Shown in pieces: positions 36,644 through 46,434 of a stretch of DNA of 64,000 bases. Each line of letters opens with the position of its first letter. Positions within the stretch are counted from its first letter, which is position 1. The notes under the pieces are model-generated. The model was not told the origin of the DNA. It ran no database searches and saw only the letters and a program-made list of their open reading frames with translations. This DNA is from Marinomonas aquiplantarum (GTDB lineage: Bacteria > Pseudomonadota > Gammaproteobacteria > Pseudomonadales > Marinomonadaceae): positions 434,001 to 498,000 of the forward strand of contig NZ_QNRF01000002.1 in the NCBI RefSeq assembly GCF_003314975.1, written 5' to 3'. The translations under genes were made by a program, and so were the position numbers.

Positions 36644-39337
36644 TTAATCCGTCGCTTGCGAAAAGCGGTCAATTTTTTCTTTTAATAGGTTACAAATGGA
36701 GTCCATACGCTGCGGATCACTGATCAGTTCACCTTGGTCATCGGTGATGTAAAATGTGTCTTCTACGCGTTCGCCCAGCGTCGCAATCTTAGCTTTGTGC
36801 AGCATGATGTTATGGTTCATAAAGAATTGGCCGATTAGGGCTAATAACCCAGGACGATCAGGGGCTGTCACCTCTAGAGCGGACCATACTTCTTCTGGTT
36901 GGCTGACAAAATGCGCGGTCGATGGGGAATTGAAAATCTTCAAGATCCTTGGTGTATGGCGTTGTACGACACTGCCATAGGAAGAAGGGTTTTCCAGTTG
37001 CTCCATCAAGGTGTCTTTTATCAAATCAATGCGTTGTTTATCAAGGTATAGGTTCTTGTCCGCTTCGTTGCTGTCCATAACCACAAAGCTGTCTAAGGTG
37101 TAATTGTCGCTGGTGTGGCTAATTTTTGCGTCCAGAATGGTGAGGCCCAATTGTTCAAAAATGGCTGCTGTGACCGCAAATAGATGTTCACTGATGGGGG
37201 TGTAAATAAAAATTTTGCTGGCCCCTGAGAAGTTTCTTCCTCCCAATGGCGTAATAGCAATCAGAGGTTTATCGCTCGGTCTGTGGCGTATAATGGCTTC
37301 GGTATTCCAAGCAATTTCATCCCCATTTGAGCGAATGAAGTATTCCTCTTCGATGGTGTCCCAAATGGCTTCCGCTTCCGCAATGTCGACATTACGTTCA
37401 ATGATGAATTCAAGGGCTCTTTGTTTGTGTTCATCACTGATGGTTTCGGCATCAATTGGTGAGTCAAGACCGCGACGTAGGGCGCGCTTGGTCTCCAAAT
37501 AGAGTTGGCGCATCAATGATGCACGCCAGCTGTTCCACATGGTTGGATTGGTGGCGTTAATATCGGCTACCGTCAAGATGAAGAGGTAGTCTAGGTGCTC
37601 TTGATCTTTGACATAGCTGGCAAATTCCCAAATAACTTCGGGATCAGATATGTCTTTACGTTGTGCGGTTACCGACATAAACAAGTGATTGCGAACCAAC
37701 CAGATGACCAGTTCCGTATCGCGTTTCGATAAACCATGTCGTTCACAGAAAAGTTGCGCATCAACGCAGCCCAACTCAGAGTGATCGCCACCACGGCCTT
37801 TGGCAATGTCGTGGTACAAACCGGCAATGTAGAGCAGCTCTACTTTGGGAACGTGACGGATCGCCTGTGCAGAGATAGGGAACTTTTGTTTAAATTCAGC
37901 TAACCATAAACGGCGCAAGTTTTCGATCAGTTGTAGAGTGTGCGCATCGACCGTATATATGTGGAACAAGTCATGTTGCATCTGCCCAATGATGGCACCG
38001 AATTCTGGCAAGTAGCGGCCCAAAAGTCCTAGATGCTTCATTGAGCGTAGTATGCTGGTAAGTCGATAGCGGCTGGCAATAATGTCTAAAAACAGGTCGG
38101 TGTTGACTTTGTTGTTGCGAAAGTCGTCGTCTATTAAATCCAAACTGTCGCGTAATTGGCGCATGGTGTTGGCGCGAATGCCGCGGATATTTTCATGCTC
38201 GCCAAACAGTACATAGAGTTCCAGCATGCAGGATGGGTTGTCTTGGAATAAGCTGCTAGAACGAGCTTCTAACTGACCATTGGCAATTTGAAAGCGATCA
38301 TTAATGACTTCAATGTTGTCTTTCTCATCACTGCTTAAAAAAGACTCTTCAAAATGCTGTAGTAAGAGGTCATTTAGCTGTTGAATTGCAGCGACACTTT
38401 GATAATAGCCCTGCATAAAACGTTCAACATTTCGCTTTAGATCGTCATCATCAAAACCGAAGAGTTTTGCTAGGGTGCGTTGATGATCGAATAATAGGCG
38501 GTCTTCTTTGCGCCCAGCGATCATGTGTAGTGCCCAACGAATACGCCATAAGTGACTGACTGCGCCTTTGATTTGAATGTATTCGTCTTCTGAAAGGAAT
38601 TCTTTGTCAATTAATGCGCTGAGTCTGTGGGTATGAAGGTGACGTTTAGCAACCCAGTCAATGACTTGCATGTCACGTAAACCACCTGGGCATTCTTTCA
38701 AATTAGGTTCTAGGTTGTAGGCTGTATTTTGATATTTGCCGTGGCGCTGTTTCTGTTCTTGTAGCTTGGCTTCATAAAACGAGCGTCCATCCCACATTTT
38801 GTCGGTATCAATGTTTACCTGCAGTTTGCCTAATAAGCTTTCGGGCCCACTCAGGGTTCGCGATTCGATCAAGTTAGTAATGATGGTGATGTCTTGCTTG
38901 GCGATATCAGTACACTCGTCCAGACTGCGTACACTGTGACCTATGTCTAAATTGATGTCCCACAAAAAAGTGATGAAAGCCTCAAGCTTGTCTTTCGGTG
39001 CCGAGGTTTCGTTCTCAATCAGAATCAACAGATCAATGTCCGATTTCGGGTGCAGTTCACTGCGTCCATATCCACCAACGGCGACTAAGCTAACGTGCTT
39101 TTCAACATCTAGTCCTTTGGCTTTCCAAGCGGCTTGTAATACCTCATCAAAAAAAGCAGAAAGGCCTTTGACCAGTTTCTCTATTGGGTAAAGAGAATGA
39201 AACAGGTCGTTATAGGCGTTGGTTTTTTCTTCAATAATGGCTTTGTAGCGAGGAATCGAACAATCCGCTTGGGAAAGCTCGTGTTTTTCTTCATTTGAAA
39301 GAAGTGGCGGAGCGTCTGGAAAAGCAGGGAAGTCCAT
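36644..39337 (-). CDS. glnD: Bifunctional PII uridylyltransferase / uridylyl-removing enzyme
   Basis: Nitrogen sensor that modifies PII according to glutamine. The 897 aa protein has an N-terminal nucleotidyltransferase domain (VAVGGYGRSELHPKSDIDLL), a GlnD helical domain (NLKECPGGLRDMQVIDW), a central HD hydrolase domain (LYHDIAKGRGGDHSELG), and two C-terminal ACT domains; the last contains VTAPDRPGLLALIGQFF. It lies between map and dapC, a conserved gammaproteobacterial order. Confidence 0.97.
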   Translation of the reverse strand: MDFPAFPDAPPLLSNEEKHELSQADCSIPRYKAIIEEKTNAYNDLFHSLYPIEKLVKGLSAFFDEVLQAAWKAKGLDVEKHVSLVAVGGYGRSELHPKSDIDLLILIENETSAPKDKLEAFITFLWDINLDIGHSVRSLDECTDIAKQDITIITNLIESRTLSGPESLLGKLQVNIDTDKMWDGRSFYEAKLQEQKQRHGKYQNTAYNLEPNLKECPGGLRDMQVIDWVAKRHLHTHRLSALIDKEFLSEDEYIQIKGAVSHLWRIRWALHMIAGRKEDRLLFDHQRTLAKLFGFDDDDLKRNVERFMQGYYQSVAAIQQLNDLLLQHFEESFLSSDEKDNIEVINDRFQIANGQLEARSSSLFQDNPSCMLELYVLFGEHENIRGIRANTMRQLRDSLDLIDDDFRNNKVNTDLFLDIIASRYRLTSILRSMKHLGLLGRYLPEFGAIIGQMQHDLFHIYTVDAHTLQLIENLRRLWLAEFKQKFPISAQAIRHVPKVELLYIAGLYHDIAKGRGGDHSELGCVDAQLFCERHGLSKRDTELVIWLVRNHLFMSVTAQRKDISDPEVIWEFASYVKDQEHLDYLFILTVADINATNPTMWNSWRASLMRQLYLETKRALRRGLDSPIDAETISDEHKQRALEFIIERNVDIAEAEAIWDTIEEEYFIRSNGDEIAWNTEAIIRHRPSDKPLIAITPLGGRNFSGASKIFIYTPISEHLFAVTAAIFEQLGLTILDAKISHTSDNYTLDSFVVMDSNEADKNLYLDKQRIDLIKDTLMEQLENPSSYGSVVQRHTPRILKIFNSPSTAHFVSQPEEVWSALEVTAPDRPGLLALIGQFFMNHNIMLHKAKIATLGERVEDTFYITDDQGELISDPQRMDSICNLLKEKIDRFSQATD

Positions 39338-39398
39338 ACAAAAGCCTCGAAGAATGGATAGGGTTGATCTGAGTGTTTAGTTAACTGAAACTGCGCTT

Positions 39399-40256
39399 CT
39401 ATGCGAAGCGCGTTTCCTCTGGGCGGCGAGTTAGAACTTCTACTCCATCCGCTGTGACAAGCAGTGTGTGCTCATATTGAGCTGACAAACGGCCGTCTTT
39501 TGTTTTCGCAATCCAGTTGTCAGGACCGGAATGCTTAACCTGTTTCTTGCCAGCATTTATCATTGGCTCTATGGTCAAAGTCATGCCTTCTTCTAGCGCA
39601 ACACCCGTGCCCGCTTTACCGTAGTGAGCCACTTGGGGTTCACCGTGGAAGGTGGTGCCGACGCCATGACCGCAATACTCTTCAACCACTGAGTAATGAT
39701 TTTTGTGAGCATGGGCGGCAATGGCAGCGCCAATATCCCCCAGTTGTACGCCCGGTTTAACCATGTCGATGGCTAAATACAGACATTCTTGAGTTACCTT
39801 GGCAAGGCGTTCAGCGTGCGGTGCAACAGGGCCAACAAAGAACATTTTGCTGGTGTCACCGTAATAACCATCTTTGATGATGGTGATGTCGATGTTGACC
39901 ACATCGCCTTTTTTCAAGGCTTTGTCGTTTGGAATGCCATGACAAATCACATCGTTTACCGATGTACAGCAAGATTTTGGGAAGCCGTGATAATTCAGCG
40001 GTGCTGGAATCGCGCCTTGTTGTTCAACAATGTAGTTGTGGGCGATGATATCAAGCTGTTCGGTGCTCACGCCTGGCACAACGAATTCTTCTAGCATAAC
40101 TAGAACGTCTGCAGCCAGTTTACCAGCGGTTCGCATGCCTTCGATGTCACTGATGTCGGTGAAGCGAGTCGCAGCAGGGCGAGGTGTCGCTTTAGGGACG
40201 TCAAGGCGGCCATTTTGAGTGAGTTGTTCAACTTTTTGTAGAATTTCGTTGCTCAT
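39399..40256 (-). CDS. map: Methionine aminopeptidase, type I
   Basis: Removes the initiator methionine from nascent proteins. It has 285 aa, about 20 more than E. coli, with a Pro/Ala-rich N-terminal extension before the core (FTDISDIEGMRTAGKLAADV). Metal ligands sit in GDVVNIDITIIKDGYYGDTSK (two Asp), GHGVGTTFHGEP (His), LTIEPMI (Glu) and SAQYEHT (Glu). It is divergent from rpsB, the usual arrangement. Confidence 0.95.
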   Translation of the reverse strand: MSNEILQKVEQLTQNGRLDVPKATPRPAATRFTDISDIEGMRTAGKLAADVLVMLEEFVVPGVSTEQLDIIAHNYIVEQQGAIPAPLNYHGFPKSCCTSVNDVICHGIPNDKALKKGDVVNIDITIIKDGYYGDTSKMFFVGPVAPHAERLAKVTQECLYLAIDMVKPGVQLGDIGAAIAAHAHKNHYSVVEEYCGHGVGTTFHGEPQVAHYGKAGTGVALEEGMTLTIEPMINAGKKQVKHSGPDNWIAKTKDGRLSAQYEHTLLVTADGVEVLTRRPEETRFA

Positions 40257-40381
40257 AGTCTATCGATCTTAAAAGAGTTTTCATTTAGTTGTGGGGTATT
40301 CTACATGAGTTGAGCGGTAGAATCGCCTCTCTAAATGAAAAAACATTGCTTGGTTTAATGGCTAAAATGCGCTTTTTGTCT

Positions 40382-40574
40382 TTTGATTTGCTCTTGTTTA
40401 TGGTATAAAACGCCGGCTTAACGGGCTTATGTCCACAAGTTAAGTTATTACTTAAAACTAACGATCTTGCCGCAATAAATGAAAGTGTCTGGGGTGTCTT
40501 AGGTTGCCTTAAACCTTGTTTGACTGATGCTTTTAGCTGGTAAGCACAATTTAACCCAAATAAAGGATAGTAAA
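40382..40574 (+). promoter_or_regulatory. rpsB promoter and leader
   Basis: The 318 bp between map and rpsB holds no gene. An extended -10 (TGGTATAAA, 40401-40409) with TTTGAT upstream at 16 bp spacing is followed by a G+C-rich discriminator CGCCGGC, a type common at stringently controlled ribosomal promoters. Transcription from there would give a leader of roughly 155-160 nt. In E. coli the rpsB leader is the site of S2 autoregulation; whether the same fold exists here was not tested. Confidence 0.55.
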
Positions 40575-41309
40575 ATGCCTACAGTTTCTATGCGCGACCT
40601 TCTACAGGTTGGTTCACACTTTGGTCACCAAACTCGTTACTGGAACCCAAAAATGAAGCCTTTCATTTTCGGTGCTCGTAACAAGATTCATATCATCAAC
40701 CTTGAGCACACTGTTCCTGCTATTAACGAAGCTCTAGAGCTAGTTAAAAAAATGGCTGAGAACAAAAACAAGGTTTTGTTTGTTGGTACAAAGCGTGCAG
40801 CATCTAAAACAATCAAAGAGCAAGCAGCTCGTGCAAGCATGCCATACGTTAACCACCGTTGGTTAGGTGGTATGTTGACGAACTACAAAACCATCCGTGC
40901 TTCTATCAAGCGCCTTCGTGAGCTTGAGTCTCAGATGACTGATGGTACGTTCGAAAAATTGACTAAGAAAGAAGCTTTGATGCGTACTCGTGAGCTTGAG
41001 AAACTTGAGCTTTCAATGGGTGGTATTAAAGACATGGGTGGTCTACCAGACGTATTGTTTGTTATCGACGTTGATCACGAGCGTATCGCGATCAAAGAAG
41101 CAAACAAGCTAGGTATCCCTGTTATCGGTATCGTTGATACTAACAGCAACCCAGATGGCGTTGACTACATCATTCCAGCTAACGACGATGCGATTCGTGC
41201 GGTTCAGCTTTATGTTTCAGCGTTTGCTGATGCGGTACTTGAAGGCCGTTCTGCAACTGCTGGCAGTGCTGACGAATTCGTTGAAGTAAACGAAGCTACT
41301 GAAGCGTAA
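40575..41309 (+). CDS. rpsB: 30S ribosomal protein S2
   Basis: Small-subunit protein needed for S1 binding. The start is the ATG at 40575 (244 aa), preceded by AAAGGAT; a longer frame from 40527 is not needed since [25 protein letters not shown] matches the family N-terminus (shown in part). SGQ-type internal markers include [21 protein letters not shown] and [14 protein letters not shown]. It is the first gene of the long plus-strand block. Confidence 0.97.
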   Translation: MPTVSMRDLLQVGSHFGHQTRYWNPKMKPFIFGARNKIHIINLEHTVPAINEALELVKKMAENKNKVLFVGTKRAASKTIKEQAARASMPYVNHRWLGGMLTNYKTIRASIKRLRELESQMTDGTFEKLTKKEALMRTRELEKLELSMGGIKDMGGLPDVLFVIDVDHERIAIKEANKLGIPVIGIVDTNSNPDGVDYIIPANDDAIRAVQLYVSAFADAVLEGRSATAGSADEFVEVNEATEA

Positions 41310-41341
41310 GCAAACTTTCGAGTTTGTTCTGGTTTCTAAAG

Positions 41342-41369
41342 GGAGGTCGAGTGACTCGCCTCCTTTTTT
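41342..41369 (+). terminator. Attenuator-like terminator between rpsB and tsf
   Basis: Stem GGAGG-CGAG/CTCG-CCTCC (with one bulged T at 41347) and a TGA loop is followed by six T (41364-41369). tsf starts only 29 bp further on, so this probably gives partial termination. A second small hairpin, CAAACT-TTCG-AGTTTG (41311-41326), directly follows the rpsB stop. Confidence 0.75.
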
Positions 41370-41398
41370 AAATTTGAATTGGTAAAAGAGGATTTAAC

Positions 41399-42259
41399 AT
41401 GGCCGCAGTATCTGCAGCATTGGTAAAAGAGCTACGTGAACGTACTGGCCTTGGCATGATGGAGTGTAAAAAAGCACTTGTCGCTGCTAACGGTGATATC
41501 GAAGTAGCTATCGAAGAGCTTCGCAAATCTAGTGGTATGAAAGCTGCTAAGAAAGCGGGCCGTACTGCAGCGGAAGGAACTATCGTTATGCGTGTTGCTG
41601 ACGATGCTTCTTACGGTGTGTTGGTTGAAGTAAACTCTGAAACTGACTTCGCTTCACGTGATGAAGGTTTTGTTGCGTTTGCTAACAAAGTTGCTGACAT
41701 CGTTTTCACCACGAAAGAAACCAACATGGAAACCTTGTTGGCTGGTGAACTTGGCCAGGCTCGTGAAGCTTTGGTTCAAAAAATCGGTGAAAACATCACA
41801 CCTCGTCGTGCACTTATCGTTGAAGGTGGTCTAATCGGTGGTTACCTACACGGTAATGGTCAAATCGCTGTATTGACTCAACTAGAAAACGGTTCTGACG
41901 AGCTAGCAAAAGACGTTTCTATGCACGTTGCGGCGGTAGCGCCTCGCGTTGTTAAAGGCGAAGACATGCCTGCTGACGTTCTAGCTAAAGAAGAAGAAAT
42001 CATTCGTGCGCAGCCAGACATGGCTGGTAAGCCTGCTGAAATCGTTGATAAGATGATTGTTGGTCGTATGAAGAAATTCTTGGCTGAAAACAGCCTTGTT
42101 GAACAGCCTTTCGTTAAGAACCCAGAAATTAAAGTGGGTCAACTTGTGAAAGACGCTGGCGCTTCTGTTACTTCTTTTGTTCGCCTTGAAGTAGGTGAAG
42201 GTATTGAAGTAGAAGAAGTTGACTTCGCTGCAGAGGTTGCTGCACAGCTTAAAGGTTAA
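41399..42259 (+). CDS. tsf: Elongation factor Ts
   Basis: Guanine nucleotide exchange factor for EF-Tu. It has 286 aa. The N-terminal module [19 protein letters not shown] and the TDF(A/V) interaction segment ([13 protein letters not shown]) are visible, as are two core subdomains and the C-terminal module. Shine-Dalgarno AGAGGA. It follows rpsB with an attenuator between them. Confidence 0.97.
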   Translation: MAAVSAALVKELRERTGLGMMECKKALVAANGDIEVAIEELRKSSGMKAAKKAGRTAAEGTIVMRVADDASYGVLVEVNSETDFASRDEGFVAFANKVADIVFTTKETNMETLLAGELGQAREALVQKIGENITPRRALIVEGGLIGGYLHGNGQIAVLTQLENGSDELAKDVSMHVAAVAPRVVKGEDMPADVLAKEEEIIRAQPDMAGKPAEIVDKMIVGRMKKFLAENSLVEQPFVKNPEIKVGQLVKDAGASVTSFVRLEVGEGIEVEEVDFAAEVAAQLKG

Positions 42260-42283
42260 TTCCAAGTTGTGTAATGTGTTTTT

Positions 42284-42310
42284 AAAAGGGGCAGCTTGAC
42301 TGCCCCTTTT
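42284..42310 (+). terminator. Intrinsic terminator after tsf
   Basis: A perfect 11 bp stem AAAAGGGGCAG/CTGCCCCTTTT with a 5 nt loop, running into TTTT then A. It lies 24 bp after the tsf stop and 77 bp before pyrH. Confidence 0.85.
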
Positions 42311-42387
42311 TATGAAAGCTGGATGCAAAAGAGTCGTTTTATTTGATTCAATTGCTCTAAAGATGAAATCCCTTGCCGGAGGTGGGT

Positions 42388-43110
42388 ATGCCAAAAGAAA
42401 AGAATCCAAATTACAAACGTATTTTGCTTAAGTTGAGTGGCGAAGCCTTGATGGGTGATGAGTCTTTCGGTATTGATCCTAAAGTATTGAACCGTATTGC
42501 GCTGGAAATTGGTCAATTACGCGGTATTGGGGTTGAAGTCGGAATTGTTATTGGTGGTGGCAACCTATTTCGTGGTCAAGCCTTGAGCCAGGCTGGCATG
42601 GACCGTGTGACAGGTGATCACATGGGGATGTTGGCAACGGTAATGAACGCCTTGGCAATGCGTGATGCGCTAGAAAGAGCGAACATTGCGACTCGTGTTA
42701 TGTCGGCCATTACCATGACAGGTATTGTTGAGCCTTACGACAGACGTCGTGCGATGCGTTTAATGAAAGAAGGTGATGTATTGATCTTCTCTGCAGGCAC
42801 GGGTAATCCTTTCTTTACAACAGACTCTGCTGCTTGTTTGCGCGGTATTGAGATTGACGCCGATGTTGTATTGAAAGCGACAAAAGTAGATGGCGTTTAC
42901 TCGGCGGATCCGATGAAAGATCCTGATGCCGTTAAATATGATAAATTGGGTTACGATGAGGTACTAGAGAAGCAATTAGGCGTGATGGATTTAACCGCTA
43001 TTTGTTTGACTCGTGACCATTCTATGCCATTAAGAGTATTTAATATGAACAAGCCAGGCGCCCTGATCAACATCATGGTTGGTGGCAATGAAGGCACACT
43101 GATTGAGTGA
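42388..43110 (+). CDS. pyrH: Uridylate kinase (UMP kinase)
   Basis: Phosphorylates UMP to UDP; hexameric bacterial enzyme of the amino-acid-kinase fold. The start is the ATG at 42388 (240 aa), preceded by GGAGG; an upstream TTG at 42373 precedes that Shine-Dalgarno and is rejected. Motifs: [37 protein letters not shown] and [13 protein letters not shown]. frr follows after 7 bp. Confidence 0.97.
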   Translation: MPKEKNPNYKRILLKLSGEALMGDESFGIDPKVLNRIALEIGQLRGIGVEVGIVIGGGNLFRGQALSQAGMDRVTGDHMGMLATVMNALAMRDALERANIATRVMSAITMTGIVEPYDRRRAMRLMKEGDVLIFSAGTGNPFFTTDSAACLRGIEIDADVVLKATKVDGVYSADPMKDPDAVKYDKLGYDEVLEKQLGVMDLTAICLTRDHSMPLRVFNMNKPGALINIMVGGNEGTLIE

Positions 43111-43117
43111 GGAAGTT

Positions 43118-43675
43118 ATGATTAACGAAATTTTAAAAGACGCAGAAGAGCGTATGAGTAAAGCGGTATCTTCTGTTGAATCCGCGTTTAAAAAAATCCG
43201 TACAGGGCGTGCTCACCCAAGCTTGTTAGATTCGATCAAAGTGAACTACTACGGTTCTGATACGCCACTAAGTCAGGTGGCTAATATCACGGTCGAAGAC
43301 GCTCGTACTTTAGGTGTTTCCCCATGGGAAAGTAACCTTGTTCCAGAGATTGAAAAAGCCATCATGAAATCAGACCTTGGCTTGAATCCGGCAACAAACG
43401 GAAGTTTGATTCGTATTCCAATGCCTGCTCTGACGGAAGAAACTCGTAAAAACTATTTCAAGCAAGCCAAATCAGAAGCAGAAAATGGCCGTATTGCCAT
43501 CCGTAACATCCGTCGTGATGCAAACGCGAATCTGAAAGACTTGGTGAAAGAGAAAGAAATCTCTGAAGACGAAGACCGTCGCGGCCAAGATCAAGTGCAA
43601 AAACTAACGGATAAGTTTGTTGCTCAGGTAGAAGAGCGCCTTGCAGCGAAAGAAAAAGACTTGATGGAAATTTAA
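43118..43675 (+). CDS. frr: Ribosome recycling factor
   Basis: Splits the post-termination ribosome with EF-G. 185 aa from the ATG at 43118, which is preceded by GAGTGAGGAA. It shows the family sequence [19 protein letters not shown] and [20 protein letters not shown], matching the long three-helix body. A strong terminator follows immediately. Confidence 0.97.
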   Translation: MINEILKDAEERMSKAVSSVESAFKKIRTGRAHPSLLDSIKVNYYGSDTPLSQVANITVEDARTLGVSPWESNLVPEIEKAIMKSDLGLNPATNGSLIRIPMPALTEETRKNYFKQAKSEAENGRIAIRNIRRDANANLKDLVKEKEISEDEDRRGQDQVQKLTDKFVAQVEERLAAKEKDLMEI

Positions 43676-43681
43676 TGAGAG

Positions 43682-43705
43682 AAGCGAGCTTAGCTCGCTT
43701 TTTTT
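43682..43705 (+). terminator. Intrinsic terminator between frr and uppS
   Basis: A perfect 8 bp stem AAGCGAGC/GCTCGCTT (43682-43689, 43693-43700) with a 3 nt loop and a T run to 43705. Only 18 bp remain before the uppS ATG. Confidence 0.88.
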
Positions 43706-43723
43706 ATTGGCTAGGATATATGT

Positions 43724-44455
43724 ATGTCTGAATTGGTTGACGGCAGCACTGAGTCTGCAGTCGGCCCAGCTCATATTGCCATTATCATGGATGGTAATAA
43801 TCGCTGGGCGAAGAAAAAACATCTCCCGAGTATTGCTGGTCATACAGCGGGTGCGGCGGCGGTACGTCGTACTGTTGAGGCGGCCGCTCGATCCGGGGTA
43901 AAGGTGTTGACCTTGTTCGCATTTTCCAGTGAAAACTGGAAGCGCCCACAGGTGGAAGTGGATGGTTTGATGGGACTCTTTATGCGTTCCCTGAAAAAAG
44001 AACTAAAACGACTCCAAGCCCATAAAATTCGATTGCGTGTGATGGGCGATATATCAGGCTTTAGTGAAGGTTTGCAGGCGCAAATACGCGCTACTGAAGA
44101 TGCCACAAAAGATCATGATCAAATGACGTTGGTGATTGCCGCGAACTATGGTGGTCGTTGGGACATCGCGCAAGCGGCTAAATCATTAGCCGAACAGGTG
44201 GCGTCAGGTCAGTTATCCCCTGAAGACATTACAGAGGAAAAGTTGGCTTCACGAATTCAGTTGGCAGATTTGCCTGAACCGGATTTGTTAATCCGAACTT
44301 CTGGCGAAGAGCGTATTAGTAACTTTATGTTGTGGCAATCAGCGTACTCAGAGTTTGTCTTTTTACCGGTTTTATGGCCGGACTTTGATCAATCTGATTT
44401 TGATGAAGCCATTGGTATTTATCAAAATCGTCAGCGTCGCTATGGTGGGCGATAA
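43724..44455 (+). CDS. uppS: Undecaprenyl diphosphate synthase (cis-prenyltransferase)
   Basis: Builds the C55 lipid carrier for peptidoglycan and other glycans. It has 243 aa. Active site start HIAIIMDGNNRWAKKK (catalytic Asp), the AFSSENWKRP segment, and the C-terminal LLIRTSGEERISNFMLWQ that binds the pyrophosphate of isopentenyl diphosphate. The next gene cdsA starts 2 bp after the stop. Confidence 0.97.
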   Translation: MSELVDGSTESAVGPAHIAIIMDGNNRWAKKKHLPSIAGHTAGAAAVRRTVEAAARSGVKVLTLFAFSSENWKRPQVEVDGLMGLFMRSLKKELKRLQAHKIRLRVMGDISGFSEGLQAQIRATEDATKDHDQMTLVIAANYGGRWDIAQAAKSLAEQVASGQLSPEDITEEKLASRIQLADLPEPDLLIRTSGEERISNFMLWQSAYSEFVFLPVLWPDFDQSDFDEAIGIYQNRQRRYGGR

Positions 44456-44457
44456 TC

Positions 44458-45261
44458 ATGCTACTTCCTCGTGTTCTCAGTGCCATCGTAATGGCCTTTT
44501 TGTTTATCTATGCGGTCTTTTTTTTAGATGCGTTCGCTTTCTCCGTTTCTATGGCGGGTGTTGTTGTGCTGGCGGCTTGGGAGTGGGCACGTTTATCTGG
44601 CGTTAAAGGGCAAGTGGGTCGTGTTGGTTTTGCAGCTCTGGTCGCTTTGCTTTGTTATGCGTCATCTGTCTATCAGTTACTTACCCTTAGTTTGTACATT
44701 AGCCCTATTTTATGGTGTCTTGCTTTGTATTGGGTGATTCGCTACCCAACGCCTTTAGTTTGGCAGCATACCTATGCTCGGCTGGTATTTGGGGTATTGG
44801 TGATGGTGTCGACTTGGGCGGCCTTGGTGGTTTTAAAACAATCCACTGATTTTGTGGTCTGGGTACTGTTGTTGATGGGGCTGATTTGGGGCGCTGACTC
44901 AGGTGCTTATTTTGCCGGTCGTGCATTTGGTAAGCGTAAATTGGCCAGATTCGTTAGCCCTGGTAAATCATGGGAAGGGGTAATTGGTGGCATTATCCTA
45001 ACGCAACTGGGTGTTGCTCTGTTCTGCCAATGGCAAGGTTTTAGCGCACTTGAATGGCTTCTATTGGCCTTAGTTGCTTTGTTGACCACCGCAGTCTCGG
45101 TGCTGGGGGACTTGACGGAGAGTTTGTTCAAACGCCATGAGTCGTTAAAAGATTCCAGTCATTTGATTCCTGGTCACGGTGGTGTGATGGATCGTGTCGA
45201 TAGTTTGACAGCCGCAGCACCAGTATATGTTTTGTTTTTATTGTTAAGTGGATGGCTTTAG
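44458..45261 (+). CDS. cdsA: Phosphatidate cytidylyltransferase
   Basis: Membrane enzyme making CDP-diacylglycerol. It has 267 aa, with roughly seven to eight membrane helices and the family signature near the C-terminus: SLKDSSHLIPGHGGVMDRVD. It is tightly packed between uppS (2 bp) and dxr (0 bp). Confidence 0.96.
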   Translation: MLLPRVLSAIVMAFLFIYAVFFLDAFAFSVSMAGVVVLAAWEWARLSGVKGQVGRVGFAALVALLCYASSVYQLLTLSLYISPILWCLALYWVIRYPTPLVWQHTYARLVFGVLVMVSTWAALVVLKQSTDFVVWVLLLMGLIWGADSGAYFAGRAFGKRKLARFVSPGKSWEGVIGGIILTQLGVALFCQWQGFSALEWLLLALVALLTTAVSVLGDLTESLFKRHESLKDSSHLIPGHGGVMDRVDSLTAAAPVYVLFLLLSGWL

Positions 45262-46434
45262 ATGCAAGGTATTTGTCTGTTAGGCGCAACGGGCTCGATT
45301 GGGCAAAGTACGCTGGACATTATCGCTCAGCATCCAGATAAGTTTTCTCTTGTTAGTGCTTCTGCCAATACTAGCGTGGCCAAAATGGCGGATATTTGTC
45401 GCCAGTTCCGGCCTCAGCGGGTTGTAATGGGTACTCAGGCTGCTCGAGATGAGTTAGCCGTGTTGTGTGCGGGTCTTGATATTTCCTTTGAATGGGGAGC
45501 GTCGTCTTTAGAAAGCATTGCTGCGGACAGCGCGGTTGATCAAGTAATGGCGGCGATTATGGGGTTTGCTGGCTTAAAGCCAACCTTATCTGGGATTCGC
45601 GCGGGCAAACGTATTCTATTGGCAAACAAAGAGTCCTTAGTGACAGCTGGCAAGTTGTTTATGGATGAGGTGGCTCATCATAATGTGTGTTTGTTGCCGA
45701 TTGACAGTGAACACAATGCTATTTATCAAAGCTTGCCTCAGCATTCCTCTGGGGCGCATAAGCAAGATGTGGATAAAATTATTTTGACCGCATCTGGTGG
45801 TCCATTTCGCACTTGGTCATTAGATGAAATGGCTAACGTCACCCCTGCGCAAGCTTGTAAACATCCTAATTGGTCGATGGGACAAAAGATTTCCATTGAT
45901 TCTGCGTCGCTAATGAACAAAGGGTTGGAACTCATCGAAGCCTGTTGGTTATTTGATGTCACACCTGACGATGTAGAAGTTGTGGTTCACCCTGAAAGTA
46001 TTATTCATTCTATGGTGTCTTATCGAGATGGGTCGGTCATTTCGCAAATGGGGAATCCGGACATGAAAATCCCCATTGCTTATGGCATGACTTGGCCAAA
46101 TCGAATTGAAACCAATGTACCGTCATTAAATCTGACTGAGATTGCTCGGTTGAATTTTGAATCACCAGACCGGCAGCGCTTTCCTAATCTACAGCTGGCA
46201 GCCGATGCTTGGTATTTGGGCGGAACGGCAATGGCAACACTGAACGCGGCGAATGAAATCGCGGTAGCGGCCTTTCTGCAGGGACGAATTGGTTTCCTAG
46301 ACATAGCGGGTGTGAATCATAAAGTGTTGCATCAAGCTGAGGTGGTTCCTGTGAATGATCTGGAAGTGGTGTTTGCCGCAGACGCTCATGCTCGTCAGCT
46401 GGCCGAAGCCTGTATTGCTCAGGAGGCATTTTAA
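45262..46434 (+). CDS. dxr: 1-Deoxy-D-xylulose 5-phosphate reductoisomerase
   Basis: Second step of the MEP isoprenoid pathway, supplying precursors for UppS. It has 390 aa with the NADPH-binding GATGSIGQSTLDII, AGKRILLANKESLV, PIDSEHNAI (metal-binding Asp and Glu), TASGGPF and MNKGLELIEA. It begins directly after cdsA and its stop overlaps the rseP start as TAATG. Confidence 0.97.
   Translation: MQGICLLGATGSIGQSTLDIIAQHPDKFSLVSASANTSVAKMADICRQFRPQRVVMGTQAARDELAVLCAGLDISFEWGASSLESIAADSAVDQVMAAIMGFAGLKPTLSGIRAGKRILLANKESLVTAGKLFMDEVAHHNVCLLPIDSEHNAIYQSLPQHSSGAHKQDVDKIILTASGGPFRTWSLDEMANVTPAQACKHPNWSMGQKISIDSASLMNKGLELIEACWLFDVTPDDVEVVVHPESIIHSMVSYRDGSVISQMGNPDMKIPIAYGMTWPNRIETNVPSLNLTEIARLNFESPDRQRFPNLQLAADAWYLGGTAMATLNAANEIAVAAFLQGRIGFLDIAGVNHKVLHQAEVVPVNDLEVVFAADAHARQLAEACIAQEAF

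Noticed and set aside
41981-42409. 142-codon minus-strand frame over the end of tsf and the start of pyrH
   Set aside because: It crosses the tsf terminator and the pyrH ribosome-binding site and has low-complexity composition, so it is a shadow frame.
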